Notes: generated by a model not told the origin, from the letters alone. A DNA stretch of 64,000 nucleotides from Xanthobacter flavus (GCF_017875275.1 NZ_JAGGML010000001.1:3121001-3185000); one strand, 5' to 3'. Positions 1-8,583 are shown, counted from the first letter of the stretch. Program-made: numbers and translations.

Positions 1-795
1 CTCATCCAGGTCGATGGCCTCCAGGTATTCCTTCTGCTCCTCGGGAGGGAGAACCGCGATCTCGCTCTCGATCTTGGCCGAGACCACTACCGCCATGGCG
101 CCTTCCAGCTTCGCCCGCTCGAACACCTGGGCCGAGAGGGAATTCCCCGCCTTGGCGGAGGCCTCCTCCACATTGCACACATAGAGCACGGGCTTTGCGG
201 TCATCAGTCCCAGCTGGGAGAACATCCTCTCCTCTTCCGGCTTCACCTCGGCGAAGCGGGCGGGCTTACCCTCGCGCAGCAGAACCAGGGCGCGGGTCAT
301 GAGGTCGAGGGTGTCCTTGCCCTCCTTGTCCAGGGTCCTGGCCTTCTTCTCCAGCGCCGCGGCGCGCTTCTCCAGGGATTCGAGGTCGGCGAGCATCAGC
401 TCGGTCTCGATGGTCTCGATGTCGTCCACGGGCGCGATCTTGCCTTCCACATGGGTCACGTCTCCATCCTCGAAGCAGCGCACCACATGGGCGATGGCGT
501 CGCACTCGCGGATGTTGGCGAGGAACTGGTTGCCGAGCCCCTCGCCCTTGGAGGCGCCGCGCACCAGGCCGGCGATGTCCACGAAGGTGAGGCGGGTGGG
601 GATGATCTGCCCGGAGCCGGCGATCTCCGCGAGCGTGTCGAGGCGCGGGTCGGGCACCGCAACGTCACCCACGTTCGGCTCGATGGTGCAGAACGGATAG
701 TTCGCCGCCTGCGCCGCCGCCGTCTGGGTGAGCGCGTTGAAAAGGGTGGACTTGCCCACGTTGGGAAGCCCGACGATGCCGCATTTGAAGCCCAT
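1..795 (-). CDS. ychF: Redox-regulated ATPase/GTPase YchF (partial)
   Basis: This is the N-terminal 265 residues of the universally conserved Obg-family P-loop ATPase YchF, which associates with ribosomes; the C-terminus lies beyond the left edge. The protein begins MGFKCGIVGLPNVGKST, with a Walker A motif GLPNVGKS near residues 9-16. It continues with the NYPFCTIEPN switch region, the G3 motif DIAGLVRGASKGEG and the NVEE sequence that replaces NKxD in YchF and explains its ATP preference. The start is the ATG at 793-795. It is followed on the same strand by pth and rplY lying upstream, a conserved alphaproteobacterial order. Housekeeping; nothing odd. Confidence 0.96.
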   Translation of the reverse strand, partial: MGFKCGIVGLPNVGKSTLFNALTQTAAAQAANYPFCTIEPNVGDVAVPDPRLDTLAEIAGSGQIIPTRLTFVDIAGLVRGASKGEGLGNQFLANIRECDAIAHVVRCFEDGDVTHVEGKIAPVDDIETIETELMLADLESLEKRAAALEKKARTLDKEGKDTLDLMTRALVLLREGKPARFAEVKPEEERMFSQLGLMTAKPVLYVCNVEEASAKAGNSLSAQVFERAKLEGAMAVVVSAKIESEIAVLPPEEQKEYLEAIDLDE

Positions 796-932
796 GGAAC
801 GCTCAGCAGTTGCACCCGCCCGCCGGGGCGGCTGCAGGATGGAGATAAGGATCGGGCCGCGCGGCGGCCGTTGGGGGATCGCATAGCCCCTCGGGCCTTG
901 GGTGCGCAACCCGCCGAAGCTTGCGCCGGGTC

Positions 933-1541
933 TCAGCCCTTCTCGCCGACCCTTTTTTGCTCCCCGAAGCCCTGGGCTTCAAGGAAGAGGTGGGCGCGGT
1001 TCTGGAACTCGTCGGGGCGCTGCTTCACCAGCAGCTCGGAGAAATCGGCACAGGCGTCGCTGACGGCATCCACCCAGCCCTTTTCGGACTTGGCGAAGTC
1101 GTTGAGCACGTAGGCGTGCACCAGCGCCTTGTCGCCGGGATGGCCGATGCCGAGGCGGATGCGCCAGTAATCGTTGCCGCACTGGGCGGTGATGGACCTC
1201 AGCCCGTTATGGCCGGCGTTGCCGCCGCCCTTCTTGATCCGCAGCTTGGCGGGGGGCAGGTCCAGCTCGTCGTGGAAGACGAAGATGTGGTCGAGGGGGA
1301 TCTTGTAGAAGCGCTGGGCTTCGGCGACGGCCCGTCCGCTCTCGTTCATGAAGGTCTCGGGAAAGAGCGCGATGACCTTCTCGCCGGCAATCTCGCCTTC
1401 CGCCGCGGCGGACTGGAAGCGGCGCCGCAGGGGGCCGAGACGGTGGCGGCGGCAGATGGCGTCGAGCGCCATGAAGCCCACATTGTGCCGGTTGCCGGCA
1501 TATTTCGGGCCGGGATTGCCGAGCCCTGCGAACAGGAACAT
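933..1541 (-). CDS. pth: Peptidyl-tRNA hydrolase
   Basis: The 202-residue protein hydrolyses the ester bond of peptidyl-tRNAs that drop off ribosomes. It opens [20 protein letters not shown] and carries the family residues Asn9, His19 (catalytic base) and Asp91 in the FHDELDLPP motif, followed by the [12 protein letters not shown] loop that contacts tRNA. Length is normal for bacterial Pth. It lies between rplY (upstream, 78 bp) and ychF (downstream) on the minus strand, the usual grouping, so the three are probably cotranscribed from in front of rplY. Confidence 0.97.
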   Translation of the reverse strand: MFLFAGLGNPGPKYAGNRHNVGFMALDAICRRHRLGPLRRRFQSAAAEGEIAGEKVIALFPETFMNESGRAVAEAQRFYKIPLDHIFVFHDELDLPPAKLRIKKGGGNAGHNGLRSITAQCGNDYWRIRLGIGHPGDKALVHAYVLNDFAKSEKGWVDAVSDACADFSELLVKQRPDEFQNRAHLFLEAQGFGEQKRVGEKG

Positions 1542-1619
1542 GAGGCGGATCTCCGGCCCGGAAAACGGGGCGCCGCGGCTTTAAACAAGCGCGGCGCCCG
1601 GTACTGGTCAGCGATCAGC

Positions 1620-2222
1620 TCAGGCCTTCGGCTCTTCCGCCGCCGGCTCTTCCTCGGCGCCCACGGGGGCGACAATGGTGGCGAGCGTGTCGTCACCCTG
1701 GCCGGCCCAGCTGGAGCCAGCCGGAAGCTTGAGGGCGGACAGGTGGAAGGCGTCGCCGAACTCGGCGCCGGTGAGATCGACCTCGATGGCGGCGGGGATG
1801 TTCTCCGCATCGCACTCAAGCTCGACGGTGTGGGCAACCACGTTCAGCGTGCCGCCGGCCTTGAGCGCCGGGGAGGCTTCCTGCTTCACGAAGTGCACCG
1901 GAACCTCGACCGTCACGGTCGCGCCCTTGGAGACGCGCAGGAAGTCCACGTGAACCGGGAAGTCCTTCACCACGTCCAGCTGGTAGTCGCGCGGGATGAC
2001 GCGGTGCTTCTTGCCGTCCACGTCCACCTCGAACAGGGTGGTGAGGAAGTGGCCGGCATAGATGATCTTGTTGATCTCGATAAAGTCGAGCGAGATCGTG
2101 ATGGGGTCCTGCTTCTCGCCGTAGATCACGGCGGGCACACGCCCGGCGCGGCGCTCGGCACGGGCGGCCCCCTTGCCGGCCCGCGGGCGCGCCACAGCCT
2201 TCAGTTCCTTGATGGCAGTCAT
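1620..2222 (-). CDS. rplY: 50S ribosomal protein L25/general stress protein Ctc
   Basis: This 200-residue protein is the long (Ctc/TL5) form of L25, which binds 5S rRNA. The N-terminal L25 domain (about residues 5-95, with GRVPAVIYG) is followed by a C-terminal beta domain and an acidic tail ending EEEPAAEEPKA, typical of alphaproteobacterial L25. It heads the minus-strand rplY-pth-ychF group. The 180-bp gap between it and the divergent cytochrome gene should hold its promoter; I could not identify a convincing -35/-10 pair there. Confidence 0.96.
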   Translation of the reverse strand: MTAIKELKAVARPRAGKGAARAERRAGRVPAVIYGEKQDPITISLDFIEINKIIYAGHFLTTLFEVDVDGKKHRVIPRDYQLDVVKDFPVHVDFLRVSKGATVTVEVPVHFVKQEASPALKAGGTLNVVAHTVELECDAENIPAAIEVDLTGAEFGDAFHLSALKLPAGSSWAGQGDDTLATIVAPVGAEEEPAAEEPKA

Positions 2223-2402
2223 GGCACTTGTCCTAACTTCGATATGGGTCCGAGAATGGCGCGTGATTCACACAGCGGACACACGCCTTCGACCGTCGGC
2301 ACGCCTCCAGGGGGGCGCATGCCGCGGACGAAGGCGCGCTTATAGCGGCGCCGCGGCGCCAACGCAACAATTGCGGGCGTTTGCGCCCGGCGGGGGGATG
2401 CC

Positions 2403-3467
2403 ATGAGGGCTTGGAGCCGCGTCACCAGGGGACGGATCGGATGGGCCAGCGCGCTGCTCGCGCTGACGCTCGCCACGGGTGCGGCTGTTGCCCAGCAGGC
2501 CCCGGTCCCGCCCGGCAGGGAGGCGGCGAGTGCAGCCGCCGCGAATGCCCGGATCGCCATGTGGGACGTTCCCGATGTGGACCTCCTGCCCGATGACGAT
2601 TATGGCCGACTGGTGCGCTACGGTCGCTCGGTGCTGGAGGCGAGCGCGCGCCATATCGGGCCGGATGCCGCGGATCCGGCCATGCGGTTCGCCGGCAACA
2701 ACCTCGCTTGTGCGAACTGCCACCTCGACGCTGGGCTTAAGAAATTCGGCCTGCCGCTGGTTGCGGCGTCCGCGGACTACCCGGCCTATTCCACGCGCAC
2801 GGGGCAGGTCGCGACCCTGGAGGATCGTCTCGACAATTGCATGATGCGCTCCATGAACGGGCGGCCCATGCCACGGGATGCCCGGCCCATGCAGGCACTG
2901 GTGGCTTATCTCCGCGTGCTCTCCTCCGCTTTGCCGAAGGATGCGCGCATCGAGGGTGCGGGGGCTGGGGCCCTTCCGGAGCTTGACCGCGCTGCCGATC
3001 CGCAGCGCGGCGCGCGCGTCTATGCGCAGAACTGCCTGTTCTGCCACCGCGCCGGCGGGGAGGGGCTGCGGCGCAATCCGGTGGATGCGAGCTTCGGCTA
3101 TGGCGTGCCGCCTTTGTGGGGCCCCGACAGCTTCAATGACGGTGCCGGCATGAACCGCCTGACGACCATCGCCAATTTCGTCCACGACAACATGCCCAAC
3201 GGCACCGACTGGCTGATGCCCGTGTTGTCGGCAGAGGACTCATGGGACGTAGCGGCCTACGTGGTGAGCCAGCCCCGACCCTCCCGGGCCGCCTTCGCCG
3301 CCGACTTCCCGAACCTGCTCGAGAAGCCGGTGGACACGCCCTATGGCCCCTATGCGGACAGCTTTCCCCAGAGCCAGCATAAATTCGGTCCGTTCGCCCC
3401 CATCCGCGCTGAAATCGCACGGCTGAAGGCGGCACGGGGCGCCGTGCTCAATCCGCAGGCGCGATAG
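2403..3467 (+). CDS. Periplasmic diheme cytochrome c, TsdA-like
   Basis: This 354-residue exported protein has a Sec signal peptide (cleavage near AVAQQ, about residue 31). It has two c-type heme sites, CANCH at 103-107 and CLFCH at 211-215. The arrangement matches the thiosulfate dehydrogenase TsdA family, which oxidises thiosulfate to tetrathionate. In TsdA a cysteine about 40 residues after the first CxxCH is the unusual axial ligand of heme 1; Cys146 in LDNCMMRSMNG sits in that position. Both domains have cytochrome c architecture. It is a single gene between divergent rplY and a convergent small lipoprotein gene. The function is a family inference; a general diheme cytochrome is the alternative. 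Confidence 0.82.
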   Translation: MRAWSRVTRGRIGWASALLALTLATGAAVAQQAPVPPGREAASAAAANARIAMWDVPDVDLLPDDDYGRLVRYGRSVLEASARHIGPDAADPAMRFAGNNLACANCHLDAGLKKFGLPLVAASADYPAYSTRTGQVATLEDRLDNCMMRSMNGRPMPRDARPMQALVAYLRVLSSALPKDARIEGAGAGALPELDRAADPQRGARVYAQNCLFCHRAGGEGLRRNPVDASFGYGVPPLWGPDSFNDGAGMNRLTTIANFVHDNMPNGTDWLMPVLSAEDSWDVAAYVVSQPRPSRAAFAADFPNLLEKPVDTPYGPYADSFPQSQHKFGPFAPIRAEIARLKAARGAVLNPQAR

Positions 3468-3487
3468 GTCCGCCTGCCCGAAAGGGT

Positions 3488-3625
3488 CTATCTGGGCGTC
3501 GACGACTGGCAGGCGCCGGGCTTGCCCACCGGGGTGCCCTGGCCAAACCAGTTGCCGCACTTGTCGCAGCCGGAAACAGCGATGGCCAGCGCGGCGACGG
3601 CGGCGAGACGGATGGCGACGCGCAT
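3488..3625 (-). CDS. Small 45-residue lipoprotein
   Basis: A short gene encodes MRVAIRLAAVAALAIAVSGC followed by 25 residues. The first 19 residues form a lipoprotein signal peptide and the lipobox is AVSGC, so Cys20 should be lipidated and the mature peptide would be only 26 residues, with two further cysteines (23 and 39). A good Shine-Dalgarno, GAGGAGAAG, lies just before the ATG at 3625. It sits 82 bp downstream of the alcohol dehydrogenase gene on the same strand and may be cotranscribed with it. No function is recognised. Coding status rests on the ribosome site plus the clean lipobox. Confidence 0.72.
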   Translation of the reverse strand: MRVAIRLAAVAALAIAVSGCDKCGNWFGQGTPVGKPGACQSSTPR

Positions 3626-3707
3626 GACTTCTCCTCGGGAACTCGCGGCAGATTAGGCGATCCGCCGGGGAAGGAAAGGGGCCGCGCCGCCGCGGCCCCT
3701 TCTCTCC

Positions 3708-4835
3708 TCAATAGACGATGACGTGCCGCACCACCTCGCCGCGGTCGAGGCGGTCGAAATTCTCGTTGATGGTGTCGAGCGGCCCGGTGGAGGAAAGCAG
3801 GCGGTTCACCGGCAGCTTGCCGCGCTTGTAGAGCGCCATGAAGCGCGGGATGTCGCGCGGCGGCACGCAGCTGCCCATGTAGCTGCCCTTGATGGTGCGC
3901 TCCTCGGCGACGAGGTGCACGGGCGGCAGCGAGATGCGGGCATTGGGATTGGCGAGGCCGCCCGTTGTGGTGGTGCCGCCGCGGCGGGTGATCTTGTAGG
4001 CCAGCTCGAAGGCGGGGGCGGAGCCGGCCATCTCGATGGCGTGGTCCACGCCGCCACGGGTCGCCTCCTTCACCGCCTCCACGATGTCCGCGTCGCTGGC
4101 GAGGAAGGTGTCGGTGGCGCCGAGCTGGCGGGCGAGGTCGAGCTTGGCCGGCGACAGATCGAGCGCGACGATCTGGTCTGCGCCCGCCGCCACCGCGCCC
4201 ATCACCGCGGAAAGGCCCACGCCGCCGAGGCCCACCACCGCGACGCTCTGGCCCGGCCGCACGCCGGCCGTGTTCACCACCGTGCCGACACCGGTCATCA
4301 CCGCACAACCGAACAAGGCGGCGTCGATGAGCGACATCTCCTTGTCGATCTTGATGATGGAGCGGCGCGAGACCACCGCATATTCGCCGTAACCGGCGAT
4401 GCCGCACAGATGGTAGACGTCGGTACCGTCGTCGCACCTCAGCCGGCGGCCACCGCCGAGCAGCGTTCCCGCGCCGTTGGAGGCCTGTCCCGGCCCGCAC
4501 AGTTGCGCCCGGCCTTCCATGCAGGAAGGGCAGGTGCCGCAGGTGGGCACGAAGCTCATTACCACATGGTCGCCGGCATGGAGATCATCGACACCTGCGC
4601 CCGTCTCCACCACAACGCCCGCCGCCTCGTGGCCGAGCACCATGGGCAACTGCCGCGGACGGTCGCCATTGATGACGGAGAGGTCCGAATGGCACAGGCC
4701 GGCCGCCGCCACCTTGATGAGCACCTCGCCAGCCTGGGGCGGCGCAAGGTGAACCGTTTCAATGGTCAGAGGGCGCGTGTCTGCGTAGGGTTTGCTGACC
4801 GGAGACGTGCGCAGGACGGCGGCGCGGATCTGCAT
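3708..4835 (-). CDS. Zinc-dependent alcohol dehydrogenase (MDR superfamily)
   Basis: A 375-residue medium-chain dehydrogenase that would oxidise an alcohol with NAD(P)+. Catalytic-zinc ligands are visible as Cys48 (GLCHSD) and His69-Glu70 (GHEAAG). The structural-zinc cysteines are at 99, 102, 105 and 113 (CGTCPSC then C). The Rossmann motif is GLGGVGLSAVMG. The long loop after the structural zinc is class III/ADH-I like, so S-hydroxymethylglutathione dehydrogenase-type chemistry is possible but the substrate is unknown. A Shine-Dalgarno GGGAGGA precedes the ATG. It lies 110 bp downstream of the tetR gene on the same strand and is probably part of the same regulon. Confidence 0.9.
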   Translation of the reverse strand: MQIRAAVLRTSPVSKPYADTRPLTIETVHLAPPQAGEVLIKVAAAGLCHSDLSVINGDRPRQLPMVLGHEAAGVVVETGAGVDDLHAGDHVVMSFVPTCGTCPSCMEGRAQLCGPGQASNGAGTLLGGGRRLRCDDGTDVYHLCGIAGYGEYAVVSRRSIIKIDKEMSLIDAALFGCAVMTGVGTVVNTAGVRPGQSVAVVGLGGVGLSAVMGAVAAGADQIVALDLSPAKLDLARQLGATDTFLASDADIVEAVKEATRGGVDHAIEMAGSAPAFELAYKITRRGGTTTTGGLANPNARISLPPVHLVAEERTIKGSYMGSCVPPRDIPRFMALYKRGKLPVNRLLSSTGPLDTINENFDRLDRGEVVRHVIVY

Positions 4836-4945
4836 CTTTTCCTCCCGATGCTGTTACCGCGTTTTCGGACGCGATGGGGCGGAGCGTCAAGCGCGGGAGG
4901 CTGCGCATTTCGCAGGGGAGGCGGCGGCGCTCCTTTCCGGCCGCC

Positions 4946-5581
4946 TCAGGCGGCCTCCGCCGCCATGCCGGACAGCAGGAGGTCGGCCGTCTGGCCCGCC
5001 AGAAGGGCGACGTTGGCGTCCTTGGTGATCATGGCGGCGACGATGGCACCGTCGATCAGCACGCCCAATTGGTGTGCGGCGCCGTTGGGGTCGCGCGCGC
5101 CGGCCTCGGCGGCAAGGCGTGTGATGGTCTCCAGCACCACCTTCTTGTGGGCGAGGGCAATCTGGCGCATGCGGTCGTCGGCCTTGTCGTGCTCGGCCAC
5201 CGCATTGATGAAGGGGCAGCCAAAGAAGCGGGCGTCGCCGAACCATTCCCGCAGCACAGGGAAGATGCGGCGCAGACGCATCTGCGCGGTTGCCTCTCCT
5301 TTCAGCAGCTCGCCGAGAAACCAGTCGCGCCATGCCGCGCCCTCGCGCTCCAGCACCGCTTCCACCAGCCGCTCCTTGGAGCCGAACGACTTGTAGAGGG
5401 TCGCCTTGGCCGTTGCCGCCTCGGCCACTACGGCGTCCACGCCCACGGCATTGATGCCGTGCTGGCAGAACAGCCGCGTCGCAGCCTGGAGGATGCGCTC
5501 GCGCGCCTTCGGCTCCGCCTCCCCGACGTCCGGGGCGGCGTGGGGATTGGCCCTGGGGCGGCTTGCCTTCGTGTGCTGCAT
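4946..5581 (-). CDS. TetR/AcrR family transcriptional repressor
   Basis: This 211-residue regulator has a TetR-type helix-turn-helix at about residues 25-75 (RILQAATRLFCQHGINAVG, then TAKATLYKSFGSKERLVEAVL). A C-terminal ligand domain follows, with the FFGCPFINAVAE stretch common in TetR proteins that bind hydrophobic ligands. It is divergent from the osmC-like gene. Two copies of the palindrome ACAGACCKGTCTGT lie in the 220-bp intergenic region, one near each gene, so it most likely represses both itself and the plus-strand operon. The inducer is unknown. Confidence 0.92.
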   Translation of the reverse strand: MQHTKASRPRANPHAAPDVGEAEPKARERILQAATRLFCQHGINAVGVDAVVAEAATAKATLYKSFGSKERLVEAVLEREGAAWRDWFLGELLKGEATAQMRLRRIFPVLREWFGDARFFGCPFINAVAEHDKADDRMRQIALAHKKVVLETITRLAAEAGARDPNGAAHQLGVLIDGAIVAAMITKDANVALLAGQTADLLLSGMAAEAA

Positions 5582-5618
5582 CGCTTCTCACCAATGTGCC
5601 GCTTTCGCGTGCACTCGG

Positions 5619-5632
5619 ACAGACCTGTCTGT
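5619..5632. promoter_or_regulatory. Putative TetR operator, tetR-proximal copy
   Basis: The sequence ACAGACCTGTCTGT is formed by two 6-bp inverted half sites ACAGAC and GTCTGT around a 2-bp centre. It lies 38 bp upstream of the tetR start codon and shares the half sites with a second copy 146 bp away. The position and pairing support autoregulation; binding is inferred. Confidence 0.72.
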
Positions 5633-5762
5633 TTTCTACAGGCACGAACCGTGCCGAACAAGCGGCGTCAACTTTTCCCGCAGCTCCTTATTTCTCATGA
5701 GGAAATGCACTTCTCTTGCAGTCAGTCGTCAGCTTCGGCGGATTTGGCATAGGGCGTGCATA

Positions 5763-5780
5763 AGACAGACCGGTCTGTCT
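5763..5780. promoter_or_regulatory. Putative TetR operator, osmC-proximal copy
   Basis: AGACAGACCGGTCTGTCT is an exact 18-bp palindrome with the core ACAGAC-CG-GTCTGT. It lies 21 bp before the start codon of the osmC-like gene, directly upstream of its ribosome-binding site, so a bound repressor would block transcription of the whole plus-strand run. The half sites match the copy at 5619-5632. Confidence 0.78.
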
Positions 5781-5801
5781 ACACGACCCAAGGAGATCCT
5801 G

Positions 5802-6368
5802 ATGACTGCGCCCCAGACCGCACTGACCGGCTGCCTCGCGCCAGAAGCGACCACGGGCTGCCTTGCGCCCATCGACAAGGAGGGCCTCGCCAAGCTGATC
5901 GCGGCCGGCAAGGCGGACCCCAAGGTCATCAAGACCCTGAAGTGCAAGACCGTCGCCGAGGGTCGCTTCCGCCACGCCAATTACATCCGCAACCTCGAGC
6001 CCTACATCGTCGATGAGCCCCCGGGCTTGCTCGGCGACGACACCGCGCCGAACCCCTCCGAGGCCTCCCTCGCGGCGCTCGGCTCCTGCCTCGCGGTCGG
6101 CCTCCACGCCAATGCGGTGCATCGCGGCTGGACCGTGCGGAAGCTCGAACTCCAGCTCGAAGGTGATCTCAACATCACCGCCGTGTGGGGCACGGGCGAC
6201 GTCAGCGAGAAGCCGGTCGGCTTCACCGACGTGCGCGTGAAAGTCGACATGGAATGCGACGGCGTGCCGAAGGAGGAGGTCGAGGCGCTCATCTCCCACG
6301 TCACCAAGTGGTCGCCGGTGGCCAACACCTTCGTCCGGCCGGTGAACCTCGAGGTGGCGCTGGGCTGA
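5802..6368 (+). CDS. OsmC-like protein lacking the second catalytic cysteine
   Basis: A 188-residue OsmC/Ohr-fold protein, first gene of the TetR-controlled run. The ATG at 5802 is chosen because AAGGAG lies 7 bp upstream; the reading frame is open further upstream but crosses the operator. The conserved catalytic cysteine is Cys96 in LAALGSCLAVG. The second cysteine of the OsmC peroxidase pair, normally in an HxxCPV motif, is replaced (HVTKWSPVANTF). A thiol peroxidase cycle is therefore unlikely. The N-terminus repeats TGCLAP twice (residues 9-14 and 18-23), adding Cys11 and Cys20. It may act as a thiol-binding or thiol-transfer protein for a sulfur intermediate; that is inference. Confidence 0.88.
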   Translation: MTAPQTALTGCLAPEATTGCLAPIDKEGLAKLIAAGKADPKVIKTLKCKTVAEGRFRHANYIRNLEPYIVDEPPGLLGDDTAPNPSEASLAALGSCLAVGLHANAVHRGWTVRKLELQLEGDLNITAVWGTGDVSEKPVGFTDVRVKVDMECDGVPKEEVEALISHVTKWSPVANTFVRPVNLEVALG

Positions 6369-6462
6369 CCCGCCGACGCCGACCAATCCGGCCGTCTTCG
6401 GCCGCATCCCTGCCCGGCGACGGTCCGGGCAGGCTCCCGCCCTCTCCCCATCGAGGATCGCC

Positions 6463-7596
6463 ATGTCGCTGTCTGTGCTGCACACCGCCGTCACCGCCTT
6501 GTCGCCGCATGACCTCACTGCGGCCGATCTCGATGCCGGCGTGGCGCTGGGCGAGATTGGCAAGATCGCGCGGACCGACCTTTCCGCTTGGGCGCGGGCC
6601 ATCGACGAGGGCACCTATCCGGCGACGCTGCTGCATCGCTTCGCCGATGCGGGGGCGTTCCGGCTGCATCTCTCTCAGGGGCATCAGCTCGGCAATGCCA
6701 TCGAAGGCATGTCGCGCGTGTCCGAGGTCTGCGCCGCCACCGGCTTCATGGCCTGGTGCCAGAACACGCTCGTCTGGTACCTCATCAATTCCGAGAACGA
6801 GGCGCCGCGCGCCAAGTACCTCGCCGCCGTCGCCACGGGTCACGTACTCGGCGGAACCGCACTGTCCAATCCCATGAAGTCCTTCTTCGGCATCGAGACG
6901 CTGAAGCTGAAGGGCACGCGGGTGGAGGGCGGCTACAAGGTAAGGGGCATCCTGCCCTGGGTGTCCAACCTCGGCCCCGACCATTTCTTCGGCTGCATCT
7001 TCGCCGTGGACGGCGCCGCGCCGGTGATGGCCATCATCGACTGTGCCGAGCCGGCGGTGACGCTGAAGCCCTGCGAGCCGTTCCTCGGCATGGACGGCAC
7101 CGGCACCTACGCCGTGCAGGTGCGCGACCTGTTCATTCCCGACGACATGGTGCTGGCGCACGACGCCATGTCGTTCGTGAAGAAGATGCGGGCCGGCTTC
7201 ATCCTGCTCCAGGCCGGCATGGCCATCGGCCTCATCCGCGATTGCATCGCCATGATGCGCGAGGTGGAGGAGCCGCTCGGCCACGTCAACCGCTATCTCG
7301 ACGTCCAGCCGGACCAGATGGCCGAGACGCTGGCGTCCATGGAGGCGGAGGTGAACACCCTCGCCGAGACGCCGTTCGATCCGGGCCCGGACTATTGGCG
7401 CCGTGTCGTCTCCGCCCGCCTGCTGGCCGGCGAGAAGAGCGTCGAGGCGGCGCACTACGCCATGCTCCACTGCGGCGCCCGCGGCTATGTGCGCGCCTCG
7501 CGCTGCCAGCGGCGCCTGCGCGAGGCCTATTTCGTCGCCATCGTCACGCCGGCCACCAAGCAACTGAAGCTGATGCTGGACCAGATGCCGGCCTGA
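6463..7596 (+). CDS. Acyl-CoA dehydrogenase-like flavoprotein
   Basis: This 377-residue protein has the three-part acyl-CoA dehydrogenase fold: helical N-terminus, central beta domain (about 120-225, GGTALSNPMKSFFG then MDGTGTYAVQVRDLFIP) and C-terminal helical domain. The family also contains flavin-dependent monooxygenases such as DszC and SfnC, which act on sulfur compounds without CoA. I see no residue that settles which activity applies. It lies 94 bp after osmC and 101 bp before the rhodanese gene, and a ferredoxin-type reductase is encoded three genes downstream. A role as oxidase or monooxygenase on a small S/N substrate is plausible given the neighbours. Confidence 0.82.
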   Translation: MSLSVLHTAVTALSPHDLTAADLDAGVALGEIGKIARTDLSAWARAIDEGTYPATLLHRFADAGAFRLHLSQGHQLGNAIEGMSRVSEVCAATGFMAWCQNTLVWYLINSENEAPRAKYLAAVATGHVLGGTALSNPMKSFFGIETLKLKGTRVEGGYKVRGILPWVSNLGPDHFFGCIFAVDGAAPVMAIIDCAEPAVTLKPCEPFLGMDGTGTYAVQVRDLFIPDDMVLAHDAMSFVKKMRAGFILLQAGMAIGLIRDCIAMMREVEEPLGHVNRYLDVQPDQMAETLASMEAEVNTLAETPFDPGPDYWRRVVSARLLAGEKSVEAAHYAMLHCGARGYVRASRCQRRLREAYFVAIVTPATKQLKLMLDQMPA

Positions 7597-7697
7597 CACC
7601 GGCCGCCGTTTCAAAACATGAGGGGCAAAAGCCCCCGTTGCCTTCCGAAGACGTGTCCTTGCGACCCGCAAGATCCGACCCACCAGAGGGGATCACC

Positions 7698-8561
7698 ATG
7701 AGCACAATCCTGATTTCGCCGTCCGATCTGTCCACCCTCATCCTGTCCGAGCCCACGGTCGTCATCGACACCCGCGACCCGGCCAGCTATGCCGCCGGGC
7801 ACATTCCCGGCGCGGTGAACCTGCACGAGATCTTCACCTTCCTCGCCACCTCGACACCCGAGGGCTACGCCGAGCTTAGGGATAAATTCGCCGACGCCTT
7901 CGGCAAGGCCGGCCTCTCCGGCAAGGAGACGGCGGTCATCTACGAACAGTCGATGAATTCCGGCTTCGGCCAGTCCTGCCGTGGCTATTTCCTGCTGACC
8001 TTCCTCGGCTATCCCAAGGTGAAGGTGCTGCATGGCGGGTTCGCCGCCTGGACGGCCGCGGACCTTCCCGTTTCCACCGACATGCCCGAGCCCAAGGCCG
8101 CCACGTTCCCCGTGGACCGGGCCGCCGGCGAACTCATCATCGATGCCGCTGCCATGCTGAAGGCGGTTGAGGATCCGGCCGTCGCCAAGCTCGACGTGCG
8201 TGACGTGGACGAGTGGATCGGCGAAAGCTCCTCGCCCTACGGCAAGGACTTCTGCCCCCGCAAGGGCCGCATCCCCGGCGCCAAGTGGATCGAATGGTAC
8301 CGCATGATGAAGCCGACCGCCGAGGGGCCGCGCTTCAAGTCGTCCGCCGAGATCCTCGCCGAGTGCGCCACCGTGGGCATTTCGCCCGAGACCCCCGTCT
8401 ATCTCTACTGCTTCAAAGGGGCGCGGGCCTCCAACACCTTCCTCGCGCTGAAAGAGGCGGGGGTGAAGGACGTGAAGATGTATTTTGGCTCCTGGAACGA
8501 GTGGTCGCGCGATCCGTCGCTGCCCATCGAGGAGGGGCACCCGGCCGCGGCCCTCGGCTGA
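7698..8561 (+). CDS. Two-domain sulfurtransferase (rhodanese / 3-mercaptopyruvate type)
   Basis: A 287-residue tandem rhodanese. The N-terminal domain (about 5-130: VVIDTRDPASYAAGHIPGA) has EQSMNSG where the catalytic loop would be and is inactive. The C-terminal domain (about 145-280) carries Cys238 in the loop CFKGAR, which can hold a persulfide. Such enzymes move sulfane sulfur to cyanide or other thiols. The six-residue loop CFKGAR differs from the CRKGVT of thiosulfate rhodaneses and the CGSGVT of mercaptopyruvate enzymes, so the donor cannot be assigned. The start ATG at 7698 follows the AGAGGGGA ribosome site. Its place between a flavoprotein and a GST-like protein upstream of cyanase suggests handling of sulfur released from an S/N compound. 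Confidence 0.9.
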   Translation: MSTILISPSDLSTLILSEPTVVIDTRDPASYAAGHIPGAVNLHEIFTFLATSTPEGYAELRDKFADAFGKAGLSGKETAVIYEQSMNSGFGQSCRGYFLLTFLGYPKVKVLHGGFAAWTAADLPVSTDMPEPKAATFPVDRAAGELIIDAAAMLKAVEDPAVAKLDVRDVDEWIGESSSPYGKDFCPRKGRIPGAKWIEWYRMMKPTAEGPRFKSSAEILAECATVGISPETPVYLYCFKGARASNTFLALKEAGVKDVKMYFGSWNEWSRDPSLPIEEGHPAAALG

Positions 8562-8583
8562 ACCGAGCCAAAGGAGCCCCGCC

